The translations under genes were made by a program, and so were the position numbers. From Bacteroidota bacterium (lineage in GTDB: Bacteria; Bacteroidota; Bacteroidia; B-17B0; Aurantibacillaceae), in the NCBI GenBank assembly GCA_023433205.1, contig JAEZDS010000203.1:1-29349 (forward strand): 29,349 nucleotides of DNA, written 5' to 3'. The first letter of the stretch is position 1; the number at the start of each line of letters is the position of its first letter. Positions 8,253-15,409 of the stretch are shown here, in pieces. The notes under the pieces were generated by a model that worked only from the letters and a program-made list of their open reading frames with translations, was not told the origin of the DNA and made no database searches.

Positions 8253-9092
8253 ATGCTTAAAAACAGGTATTTTTGTCTTCTCGTTTTGAAATCCTCAACT
8301 ATAATTCTGGTCCTGGTTTTGTTTCTCGGCAGCGGCTGTGATAATTACAACAAACTGCTTAAAAGCACCAATTATGAATTGAAGTATCAAAAGGCGCGTG
8401 AATATTACGATAAAGAGTATTATACCCGCTCTTCCCAGCTTTATGAGGAACTGATTCCTGTTACCAAAGGCACCGACAGGGCAGAGGAGGTGTATTATTA
8501 TTACACCTGGAGTGAATATTACATGGGTGATTACCTGCTCAGTCAGTATTACTTTAAAAATTATACCAGGCAATTTCCCACGGGAAAGCACGTTGAGGAA
8601 TGCCATTTTATGAGTGCCTATTGTTATTTTCTTAATTCTCCTGAGTATACCCTTGATCAAACCAACACCAAGAACGCCATCAATGAATTCCAGTCGTTTG
8701 TTGATCAGTATCCCGAAAGTCCCAGAGTAGACAGCTGTAACCTCATTATGGATCAGCTTCGGCTGAAGCTTGAAAAGAAAGATTACGAGATTTACAAACA
8801 ATATTACGTGCTCAGCGACTGGAAAGCCTGCATTGTGGCCATAAAGAACTATTTCAGGGAGTATCCCAGCAGCCGTTATACTGAAGAGCTGTATTACCTG
8901 CTCATCGACGCCTATTATCTGCTTGCTGTAAACAGTGTTCCTTCCAAAAAAGAGGAAAGACTAAACGGTGCCATCGAAAATTATGTAAAATTTGCTGATT
9001 TGTACCCTGAAAGTTCGTATCTTAGCCGCGCCGAAAGCGTGTATAAAAGCAGCATAAGGCTTAAAGAAAACCTCAATAAACATGGATTTTAA
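8253..9092 (+). CDS. bamD: Outer-membrane protein assembly factor BamD (lipoprotein)
   Basis: BamD is the TPR lipoprotein of the BAM complex that inserts beta-barrels into the outer membrane. The protein begins with a lipoprotein signal (IILVLVLFLGSGC) with the lipidated Cys at residue 29 and Asp at +2. TPR-like helical repeats follow throughout (YDKEYYTRSSQLYEELIP, AINEFQSFVDQYPESPR, AIENYVKFADLYPESSYL), matching the family in length. The ATG at 8253 gives the longest reading but abuts the preceding terminator and lies upstream of a TATTTTTG promoter motif. The TTG at 8286 would give a tidier signal peptide (MKSSTIILVLVLFLGSGC) and may be the true start. It overlaps the next gene by 11 bases. 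Together with the following three genes it forms a gene order typical of Bacteroidota. Confidence 0.88.
   Translation: MLKNRYFCLLVLKSSTIILVLVLFLGSGCDNYNKLLKSTNYELKYQKAREYYDKEYYTRSSQLYEELIPVTKGTDRAEEVYYYYTWSEYYMGDYLLSQYYFKNYTRQFPTGKHVEECHFMSAYCYFLNSPEYTLDQTNTKNAINEFQSFVDQYPESPRVDSCNLIMDQLRLKLEKKDYEIYKQYYVLSDWKACIVAIKNYFREYPSSRYTEELYYLLIDAYYLLAVNSVPSKKEERLNGAIENYVKFADLYPESSYLSRAESVYKSSIRLKENLNKHGF
8268..8275 (+). promoter_or_regulatory. Candidate promoter -7 element for the bamD unit
   Basis: TATTTTTG matches TAnnTTTG exactly. It lies after the terminator of the previous gene and 10 bases before the TTG at 8286. No TTG is seen at the -33 position (only a T-run), so support is partial. Confidence 0.4.
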
Positions 9093-9408
9093 AAAATCAA
9101 GCGCCGACCAGAGCATTGTTACAAGGGATATCCGCAATTTTGACGGACCTACTGGCAATCTTTACGAAGCCGTTGCTATCATCAGCAAACGCGCCAACCA
9201 GATTGGTTCGGAGATTAAGGAAGAACTTGCGGGAAAGCTGCAGGAGTTTACCACTCATACCGACAACCTGGAAGAGGTTTTTGAGAACCGCGAACAGATT
9301 GAAATATCAAAACATTACGAAAAGCTGCCAAAACCAGCTTTGATAGCAATTCAGGAATTTCTTGAAGACAAGGTTTATTACCGCAACCCGCTCAGGGACG
9401 GACAATAG
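9082..9408 (+). CDS. rpoZ: RNA polymerase omega subunit, Bacteroidota Rpb6-like form
   Basis: The 108-residue protein has the Rpb6/omega core: TRDIRNFDGPTGNLYEAVAIISKRANQIG at about 14-42 (read as TRDIRNFD, then NLYEAV, then SKRANQI), a motif that packs on the beta' subunit. An acidic/basic C-terminal tail contains YYRNPL. Omega helps assemble and stabilise RNA polymerase. Its start lies inside the last codons of bamD (11-base overlap), so the two should be translated together. The placement between bamD and coaBC supports the call. Confidence 0.85.
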   Translation: MDFKKSSADQSIVTRDIRNFDGPTGNLYEAVAIISKRANQIGSEIKEELAGKLQEFTTHTDNLEEVFENREQIEISKHYEKLPKPALIAIQEFLEDKVYYRNPLRDGQ

Positions 9409-9425
9409 GTACTGATATGAAACTG

Positions 9426-9466
9426 AAAAAGGCAGTGGGCTAAGGCCTTAACTGCCTTTTTGTTTT
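9426..9466 (+). terminator. Terminator after rpoZ
   Basis: An 11-bp perfect stem (aaaaaggcagt at 9426-9436, actgccttttt at 9451-9461) followed by gtttt. The loop contains the palindrome taaggcctta. It separates bamD-rpoZ from coaBC, although read-through is possible because coaBC begins only 10 bases later. Confidence 0.8.
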
Positions 9467-9476
9467 ACAGATCGTT

Positions 9477-10670
9477 TTGTTGCAACATAAAAAAATAATC
9501 CTGGGCGTTTGTGGGGGAATTGCTGCCTACAAAAGTGCTGAACTGGTGCGGCTCCTTAAAAAGAGCGGAGCAGAGGTGAAAGTGGTTATGACCAGGGCAG
9601 CTACTGACTTCGTAACTGCACGAACTTTATCGGTTCTTTCTGAAAATGAGGTTTGTAGCGAATTTTTCGATGCCACGGATAACTGGAATAACCATGTGCA
9701 TCTTGCCGAGTGGGCAGATCTTTTTCTGATCGCCCCTCTTACAGCCAATACACTCTCAAAAATGGCTTCGGGTGCATGCGACAATCTTTTAATGGCCGTT
9801 TATCTTTCGGCGCGTTGTAAGGTAATGATCGCCCCTGCCATGGATCTTGAAATGTACAGACATGAGACAGTGAAAAAAAATCTTGCTGTTGTTGCAGAAC
9901 GTGGTGTTTTAGTAATTCCTGCTGAGAAGGGAGCGCTGGCAAGCGGACTGTACGGGGAAGGACGAATGGCCGAACCGCAAACAATTCTTCAATCGGTGAA
10001 GGAGTATTATGGCGCTTCGTTACCATTTAAAGGAAAAAAGGTCCTCGTTAATGCGGGCCCTACCTTTGAGGCCATTGATCCGGTACGATTTATAGGGAAC
10101 CGCAGCAGTGGCAAGATGGGATCATCGCTGGCTAACAGATTTGCAGAGGCAGGGGCTGAGGTTACATTGGTTCTTGGGCCCGCTGCAGCAGGGCAGATCA
10201 GATCAGACATAAAACTTATACAGGTTGAAACAGCCGGTGAAATGTTCACTGCCTGTATGGAACTTTTTTCTCAGAGCAGCATCATCATATGTTCAGCGGC
10301 GGTGGCAGATTACAGACCCGAAAAAGTGCAGTCCGCCAAAATAAAAAAGTCAGATGATGCTCTCACCATCCGTTTTGTGCGCACCCCCGACATCCTTGCC
10401 GAAATGGGCAGGCGAAAAAAAGCTGGTCAGATCCTGGTAGGTTTTGCCCTTGAAACAGATCAGCTTGAAAAATATGCAGAAAAAAAATTAAAGGAAAAAA
10501 ATCTCGACCTGATCGTGGCAAATCAGGCAATTCAGGAGGACGGAGGCTTTGGCTCCGACAATAACCAGGTGACGCTGATAGATAAAAACAATAAAATCAC
10601 TAAATTTGAGTTAAAGTCTAAAGCCGCTGTGGCAAAGGATATCATTGACTATCTGAGTACGCTGATCTGA
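9477..10670 (+). CDS. coaBC: Bifunctional CoaBC (phosphopantothenoylcysteine decarboxylase / phosphopantothenate-cysteine ligase)
   Basis: CoaBC carries out two steps of coenzyme A synthesis: it ligates cysteine to 4'-phosphopantothenate (CoaB) and decarboxylates the product (CoaC, FMN-dependent). The CoaC half has GVCGGIAAYKSAELVR (10-25), the catalytic His region HVHLAEWAD (73-81), APLTANT (86-92), APAMDLEMY and YGEGRMAEP. The CoaB half has VNAGPTFEAIDPVRFIGN, RSSGKMG, SAAVADYRP and KIKKSD. The length of 397 is normal. Two residues differ from E. coli: PAMD for PAMN, and Ser where the clamp Cys of ACG would be (ALASGLYGEGRM); I recall both as common in this phylum. The start is a TTG at 9477 or 9480; no ATG is available. 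Its stop overlaps the next ATG by one base (TGATG). Confidence 0.93.
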   Translation: MLQHKKIILGVCGGIAAYKSAELVRLLKKSGAEVKVVMTRAATDFVTARTLSVLSENEVCSEFFDATDNWNNHVHLAEWADLFLIAPLTANTLSKMASGACDNLLMAVYLSARCKVMIAPAMDLEMYRHETVKKNLAVVAERGVLVIPAEKGALASGLYGEGRMAEPQTILQSVKEYYGASLPFKGKKVLVNAGPTFEAIDPVRFIGNRSSGKMGSSLANRFAEAGAEVTLVLGPAAAGQIRSDIKLIQVETAGEMFTACMELFSQSSIIICSAAVADYRPEKVQSAKIKKSDDALTIRFVRTPDILAEMGRRKKAGQILVGFALETDQLEKYAEKKLKEKNLDLIVANQAIQEDGGFGSDNNQVTLIDKNNKITKFELKSKAAVAKDIIDYLSTLI

Positions 10671-11578
10671 TGTATAGAATTCTTTTTATTTCCATTTTTG
10701 CGCTGGCAATACTGGTACCTGTAAAAGCGCAGGAACTTAACTGCCAGGTCAATATTAATACAACCCAGATCCAGGGTACAGCCAACAGGCAGATCTTTGA
10801 CCAGCTGCAGCGTGCCATCTTTGAGTTCATGAATAACACCAAATGGACCACAGAAACCTTCGCTCCGCAGGAAAAAATTGAGTGTTCCTATTTTATCACT
10901 ATCAGCGAAGCGGTAGGTTCTGACCAGTTTAACGGTACCATTCAGGTTACAAGTCGCCGTCCGGTTTATAAAAGCGGCTATTATACACAGGTACTCAACA
11001 TTGAGGACGACCGTTTCCAGTTCAAGTTTCAGCAGTTCAGCCAGCTGGAATTCAACATCAATACCTTTCAGAATAATTTAACGGCCGTGCTGGCCTTTTA
11101 CGCTTATGTTGTAATTGCCACCGACTACGACTCTTTCGCTCCTGAGGGAGGAACAGCCTACTGGCAAAAGGCACAACAAATTGTTAATAATGCCCAGAAC
11201 GCGCCGGAAACCGGCTGGAGAAGCAGTGAACAAAATAATAGTCAGAAGAACCGTTACTGGCTGGTTGAAAACACCATGCAACCGCTTTTTAAAGGAGTAA
11301 GAGCCTGTATGTATGAATACAACCGCCTGGGGCTTGATATCATGTACGACAATCCCGATGCTGGGAGGGCCGCTGTTTTAAAGTCGCTGCGCCTGCTGGT
11401 TCCGGTTGCTGAGAACAGGCCGGCCTCATTTGTAATGCAGAATTTTTTTAATGCCAAACGCGACGAGGTCATCAACATATTCAGACAGGGAACTCCGGAA
11501 GAAAAATCTCAGGTGCTTGACCTGCTCATGACAGTAGATCCTGCCGGAACCACCAAATACGCCAAGATCCAGGGTTAA
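10670..11578 (+). CDS. DUF4835 family protein (linked to type IX secretion; sometimes called PorD)
   Basis: The 302-residue protein has a signal peptide (MYRILFISIFALAILVPVKAQ) followed directly by the family's signature ELNCQVNIN. Further typical stretches are RPVYKSGYYTQVLNI, the FAFYAYVVIATDYDSF-like segment near residues 143-158, and the C-terminal MTVDPAGTTKYAKI. The family is restricted to Bacteroidota and normally lies next to coaBC. My recollection is that current annotation sometimes names it PorD, a type IX secretion component; that name rests on family knowledge, not on anything seen here. It is coupled to coaBC by a TGATG overlap. recN, which often follows in this order, is absent. 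Confidence 0.8.
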   Translation: MYRILFISIFALAILVPVKAQELNCQVNINTTQIQGTANRQIFDQLQRAIFEFMNNTKWTTETFAPQEKIECSYFITISEAVGSDQFNGTIQVTSRRPVYKSGYYTQVLNIEDDRFQFKFQQFSQLEFNINTFQNNLTAVLAFYAYVVIATDYDSFAPEGGTAYWQKAQQIVNNAQNAPETGWRSSEQNNSQKNRYWLVENTMQPLFKGVRACMYEYNRLGLDIMYDNPDAGRAAVLKSLRLLVPVAENRPASFVMQNFFNAKRDEVINIFRQGTPEEKSQVLDLLMTVDPAGTTKYAKIQG

Positions 11579-11582
11579 TATC

Positions 11583-12410
11583 TTACAGGCCCGTCCCGAA
11601 ATGCGTTGTGCTCGCGCGTTTGATAGGCTGAATGGTCATTACAGGCACATTGCTTGTATCTACTATCCTCTGTGAATCGGTGCCGGTAAAAAACTCTCCC
11701 ACACTCAGATCGGGTTTGTTCATGATCATTATCAGATCGGCCTCTATCTTATTGGCATAATCAACCACTGTATCAGCTATGTCTTCAGCCGACATTGACT
11801 TGTTGGTACATGAGATACCCTTGCCTTTTATGAACTGTTTAACCTGGTGTGAGTAAGCCAGGATCTTATTCTCGTAATCAGAATCCGCCTCATCAAATAC
11901 TCCTAAAATACGGATGCTGGCTCCAAAATAATGTGCAAACTGCACAGCCACATCAACTTTTTCGCGCGTTTCAGGACTCAGGTCGAGCGGCAACAGTATG
12001 TTTTCACAACCATCGCGGTGCTCGTTGCCCCGAATTGTAATTACCGGGCAGGGCGCCTTTCTTATGAGTTTACTCGCGCTTGAACCAATTATGTTCCTGA
12101 ACCGCATGTGAGTTTCCAGGCCTGCAATTATCAGGGTGGCGTTAATTTCCTCAGCAACACGGTCGGTTTCCTCGTAAATATCACCTTTTACACTCATGAA
12201 CTCCGTAGGAACCCCGCTTTCCTGCTCAGTTTGTTTGGTAAGCTTGTTCAGCGCCTCATAACTCTCCTGTCCGTTCTTTTCAAAAACGTGCAGTAGTATC
12301 AGCTTTGAATGCGTGTATTTGGCTAGATTGTAAGATTGTTTTACAGCGGCCAGCGATTGTTTGGTAAAGTCGATGGGTATTAGAATGATGCCCCTTTCTT
12401 TGATCTGCAT
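11583..12410 (-). CDS. Tandem-domain universal stress protein
   Basis: The 275-residue cytoplasmic protein has two UspA-like domains, about residues 7-127 (ILIPIDFT ... GSSASKLIRKAPCPVITI) and 136-265 (ILLPLDLSPETRE ... NVPVMTIQP). The first carries GSSASKLI, a version of the nucleotide-binding G-x2-G-x9-GS motif, though with fewer glycines than ATP-binding members. The second (TGTDSQRIV) is degenerate. USP proteins respond to starvation, redox or envelope stress; ligand and trigger cannot be read from sequence. It is convergent with DUF4835 (only 4 bases between stops) and divergent from rpsP. Confidence 0.88.
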   Translation of the reverse strand: MQIKERGIILIPIDFTKQSLAAVKQSYNLAKYTHSKLILLHVFEKNGQESYEALNKLTKQTEQESGVPTEFMSVKGDIYEETDRVAEEINATLIIAGLETHMRFRNIIGSSASKLIRKAPCPVITIRGNEHRDGCENILLPLDLSPETREKVDVAVQFAHYFGASIRILGVFDEADSDYENKILAYSHQVKQFIKGKGISCTNKSMSAEDIADTVVDYANKIEADLIMIMNKPDLSVGEFFTGTDSQRIVDTSNVPVMTIQPIKRASTTHFGTGL

Positions 12411-12426
12411 AGAAGATTTGCTAGCA

Positions 12427-12434
12427 CAAAAGTA
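12427..12434 (-). promoter_or_regulatory. Promoter -7 element for the universal stress protein gene
   Basis: TACTTTTG on the - strand is an exact match to TAnnTTTG, 16 bases before the ATG. The -33 region has no clear TTG. It lies back to back with the rpsP promoter. Confidence 0.5.
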
Positions 12435-12470
12435 GGGTTTTTAACGAACTGGCCTAGCAGGAGTTACAGT

Positions 12471-12501
12471 TTTGCAGAAACGTATAATATCGCTATATTT
12501 G
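12471..12501 (+). promoter_or_regulatory. Promoter of rpsP, full Bacteroidota consensus
   Basis: TTTG at 12471-12474, 19 bases, then TATATTTG at 12494-12501: an exact match to both elements at the consensus spacing. Transcription should start near 12506, leaving a leader of about 55 bases with a hairpin at 12524-12540. Confidence 0.8.
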
Positions 12502-12523
12502 CACCCTTAAATTTAAACAGAAC

Positions 12524-12540
12524 GGGCCTTTTGAAGGCCT
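12524..12540 (+). promoter_or_regulatory. Hairpin in the rpsP leader
   Basis: gggcctt (12524-12530), a three-base loop, then aaggcct (12534-12540): a 7-bp stem with one G-U pair. It sits between the predicted start of transcription and an A-rich stretch before the ATG. A role in translation control or transcript stability is possible but not shown. Confidence 0.4.
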
Positions 12541-12559
12541 GCAATAAAAAAAAACAAAA

Positions 12560-13099
12560 ATGGCAGTAAAGATTAGACTACAAAGACATGGTAAAAAAGA
12601 TTCAGCTTTTTACCACATGGTAGTTGCGGATGGTCGGGCACCACGTGATGGAAAATTCATTCAGAAACTTGGCGTGTACAACCCCACAACCAACCCGGCA
12701 ACAATCGACATTAACTTTGACCAGACCCTGAGCTGGTTAATGAAGGGCGCTCAGCCTACCGATACCTGCCGTGCGATACTTTCGTACAAAGGTATTATGA
12801 TGAAAAAGCACCTTCTGGAAGGCGTTAAAAAAGGCGCTTTTAATGAAGAGCAGGCTGAAAAGAAGTTTGCCAAATGGCAGGAAGAAAAGGCCGGCAAGAT
12901 CATGGGCAAACATGATAAACTGAAATCAGACTCTGAGAAAAAATCAGGAGACAGAATGAAGGCTGAAACTGCCGCCAAAGATGCCCGCGCTGCAAAAGTT
13001 GCCGCTAAACTGGCGGCTGCTAAACCCGAAGAAACAGCTTCGGAGCAAGCCCCTGAAGCCGGTGATGCACCTGCTGCAGAAGAGAACAACAACGCATAA
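12560..13099 (+). CDS. rpsP: 30S ribosomal protein S16 with long C-terminal extension
   Basis: Residues 1-85 are the S16 core (MAVKIRLQRHGKKDSAFYHM, VVADGRAPRDGKFIQKLGVYNP). This protein binds 16S rRNA early in small-subunit assembly. The remaining ~95 residues are a Lys/Glu/Ala-rich tail (AAKVAAKLAAAKPEE, AGDAPAAEENNNA), giving 179 residues against about 80-90 in E. coli. Such a tail is usual in Bacteroidota. The gene has a consensus promoter and its own terminator. The gene downstream is a kinase, not rimM, which often accompanies rpsP. Confidence 0.95.
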   Translation: MAVKIRLQRHGKKDSAFYHMVVADGRAPRDGKFIQKLGVYNPTTNPATIDINFDQTLSWLMKGAQPTDTCRAILSYKGIMMKKHLLEGVKKGAFNEEQAEKKFAKWQEEKAGKIMGKHDKLKSDSEKKSGDRMKAETAAKDARAAKVAAKLAAAKPEETASEQAPEAGDAPAAEENNNA

Positions 13100-13114
13100 T
13101 TTTTAACCGATACC

Positions 13115-13149
13115 AAAAACCGTCACGCAAAACGTGGCGGTTTTTTTTT
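13115..13149 (+). terminator. Terminator of rpsP
   Basis: An 11-bp stem with one G-U pair (aaaccgtcacg / cgtggcggttt), a short caaaa loop, and a run of nine T ending at 13149. Confidence 0.9.
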
Positions 13150-13163
13150 GTTACATTGCAGCT

Positions 13164-14015
13164 ATGTACGCCATTATTGCTGATAGCGGTTCAACCAAAA
13201 CCGATTGGGTCCTTTGCAGGGAAAAACAAATAGTTAGCCGTGTTAAAACCGCAGGCATCAACCCCTATTTTCATTCAAGGAACGAGATCAATATTGAAAT
13301 ACTGAACAACCTTAAACCAGCGTTCTCTGAATATCTGCCCCGGGTAAAAGCTATCCACTATTACGGAACAGGTTGTTCATCTTCTGCTAATTGTCTTCTT
13401 GTACAGGAATGTCTCTCTATTACACTTAATGTTAAAGAGGTGAATGTGGCGCACGATCTGCTTGGCGCTGCCAGGGCACTTTGCGGAAGAGAGTGGGGCA
13501 TTGCCGCTATACTTGGTACCGGCAGCAACAGTTGTTTGTATGATGGCACGGCAATCATTGAAAACATCCCCTCTGCAGGCTACCTGTGGAGTGATTATGG
13601 CGGAGGATCTCAGATCGGTAAGTTTTTTATCCGTGACTATTTCGAAAAAAGATTACCGGATGCCTTACATGAGGCTTTTGAAGCGGCCGGCTACAACCGC
13701 GAAGTGATCCTCGAAAATGTGTACAAGGGCAGTTCCCCCAACCGTTACCTGGCAAAGGTGAGTCTGTTTGTTGGCGCTCATCTGGGTCATCAGTTTATTC
13801 AGACTTTGCTTGAAGAATGTTTTGACTCCTTCTTTGAGCAACAGATCAAAAAATACAGCGATTCAAAAAAATATGCTGTAAATGTTGTGGGATCGGTAGG
13901 CTATTTTTTTCGGGAGATAATTTCCCGGAGAGCCGAAAAACACGGCTACAGGACCGGCCGGATCATACAGTCGCCTATGGAAGGTCTGCTTGAATTTCAC
14001 AGCCAGGATCAATGA
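13164..14015 (+). CDS. BadF/BadG-family ATPase, N-acetylglucosamine-kinase-like
   Basis: The 283-residue cytoplasmic kinase of the actin/hexokinase fold starts with the phosphate-1 motif IIADSGSTKTDW (residues 4-15). It has GTGSNSCLYDG (phosphate-2) near residue 118 and an adenosine motif NVVGSVGYFF near 245. These place it with the BadF/BcrAD ATPases that include N-acetylglucosamine kinases. The GYLLGDEGSG motif usual in these kinases reads GYLWSDYGGGSQIG here, so the substrate is uncertain. The ATG at 13164 was chosen; a GTG 30 bases upstream lies in the rpsP terminator stem and is unlikely. The last four bases overlap the next gene's start (ATGA), indicating an operon. Confidence 0.82.
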   Translation: MYAIIADSGSTKTDWVLCREKQIVSRVKTAGINPYFHSRNEINIEILNNLKPAFSEYLPRVKAIHYYGTGCSSSANCLLVQECLSITLNVKEVNVAHDLLGAARALCGREWGIAAILGTGSNSCLYDGTAIIENIPSAGYLWSDYGGGSQIGKFFIRDYFEKRLPDALHEAFEAAGYNREVILENVYKGSSPNRYLAKVSLFVGAHLGHQFIQTLLEECFDSFFEQQIKKYSDSKKYAVNVVGSVGYFFREIISRRAEKHGYRTGRIIQSPMEGLLEFHSQDQ

Positions 14016-15409
14016 AAAAAAAGCTGCTGTTTCTCAGTGCCATTGAAGGAGCAGCGGTAATGTGCGCTGAGTTGTGCGGTGCACGTCTGCTGGCACCTGT
14101 ATTCGGTAACAGCCTGCACGTGTGGGCAGCAGTAATGGGCATAACACTTGCAGCGCTGGCCTCAGGTTACTTTTTTGGGGGCCGTTTTGAGGTCAACCGG
14201 CAGCAAAAAGCACTAAGACTGCTTCTTATCCTGGCCTCTCTTTATCTGTTGTTGATGCCGCTTATATCCCGCTACCTGCTTCCTGTTTTTATCGATCTTC
14301 CCTTCACTCCGGGAATGATGATCAGCACACTGATGCTGCTGCTGCCTCCGATTTTTTTTCTGGGTGCAACGTCCCCGCTGCTTATCGCCATACAAACCAA
14401 GCAGCGTGCAGATGCCGGCAAAGTTAGTGGTACCGTTTACGCTGTATCTACAGCGGGAGGAATAACATCTACTTTTTTATGCGGCTTCTGGATGATTCCC
14501 GATCTGGGACTGGACTTAAGCCTGCTGATACATGGTACTTTGCTGCTGGCCGCAACATTATTTATCGTGCGTGGATCAAAAATTCCTGCGCTGCTGATGG
14601 CCGGGGGAATTGTGATCGCTACCTGGAAGCCGGTTGTAAGACCAGGCCTGCTATTCGCCGCAGATGGCATACAGGGAAAGATCGAGGTACTGGATGTTAA
14701 AAACGGTGACAAAACCTTTCGGCGTCTACTATTAAATGGCATCATTCAATCAGAATCGCTGATGCCATCAGGAGAAAGTAGTTTGCAATACACAGCAATG
14801 CTTGACTCATTGCTGCCGGAGGGAAGCGGGGGAAAAGCTGCACTATTAGGTGGAGGCGGGGGGCAGATGGCGCAAATCCTGAAAAAAAAAGGCTTCAGGT
14901 GCAGAGTGGTTGAATTTGATAAAAGAATGATCTATGTAGCGCGCACCTTTTTCGCGATGGGTGAAGACATTGAAATAATAAATGCAGATGCGCGCCACTT
15001 TTTAAATACCGACACAAGTGTTTATGACCTGCTGGTGGCCGACCTCTTTCATGCAGAAGAACAACCCTCCCACATTTTTACCCTTGAAAGTCTGCGGGCG
15101 CTAAAAAAAAATCTGAGCCCCAGCGCCCGTATCTATCTGAACTGGCATGGCTACATAAATGGCAATAAAGGCGAAGGTACCCGCTTATTGTTAAACACAT
15201 TTTCGCAGGCCGGATACAATACCAAACTTTATTATACGGGCCCGCTACCCGATTACAGGAATATTATCATACTTGCCATGCCGGCAGAAGCTCCCCCTCA
15301 GAGTTCGGGAAAAGTCAACAGGGATTTCAGGCCCGCACTCGAAAAATACAACGCTCCGGCCAACAAAGAATGGCGCCGAAACTACCTGCGCTACATGCGT
15401 GAATCCTAG
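14012..15409 (+). CDS. Membrane-anchored spermidine-synthase-like protein (fused membrane domain and methyltransferase fold)
   Basis: The 465-residue protein has an N-terminal half of about six to seven membrane segments (for example ITLAALASGYFFGG, LLLILASLYLLLMPLI, LMLLLPPIFFLGATSP). A Rossmann-fold domain follows from about residue 230, resembling polyamine synthases: a glycine loop LLGGGGGQM (GGGDG in true spermidine synthases), an acidic end to the next strand (VVEFDKRM), INADARHF, and YDLLVADLFHAEEQP. This layout is known as a fused MFS/spermidine-synthase-type protein in many bacteria; reaction and substrate are not established. The altered glycine loop argues against a plain spermidine synthase. 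It overlaps the upstream kinase by 4 bases, and its stop codon overlaps that of the convergent gene. Confidence 0.8.
   Translation: MKKKLLFLSAIEGAAVMCAELCGARLLAPVFGNSLHVWAAVMGITLAALASGYFFGGRFEVNRQQKALRLLLILASLYLLLMPLISRYLLPVFIDLPFTPGMMISTLMLLLPPIFFLGATSPLLIAIQTKQRADAGKVSGTVYAVSTAGGITSTFLCGFWMIPDLGLDLSLLIHGTLLLAATLFIVRGSKIPALLMAGGIVIATWKPVVRPGLLFAADGIQGKIEVLDVKNGDKTFRRLLLNGIIQSESLMPSGESSLQYTAMLDSLLPEGSGGKAALLGGGGGQMAQILKKKGFRCRVVEFDKRMIYVARTFFAMGEDIEIINADARHFLNTDTSVYDLLVADLFHAEEQPSHIFTLESLRALKKNLSPSARIYLNWHGYINGNKGEGTRLLLNTFSQAGYNTKLYYTGPLPDYRNIIILAMPAEAPPQSSGKVNRDFRPALEKYNAPANKEWRRNYLRYMRES

Noticed and set aside
9441..9450. Ten-base palindrome taaggcctta as a possible operator
   Set aside because: It is the loop of the rpoZ terminator and is explained by that hairpin.
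13134..13163. Upstream GTG start for the BadF-family kinase
   Set aside because: It lies within the rpsP terminator stem and would translate its T-run; the ATG at 13164 fits the family N-terminus.
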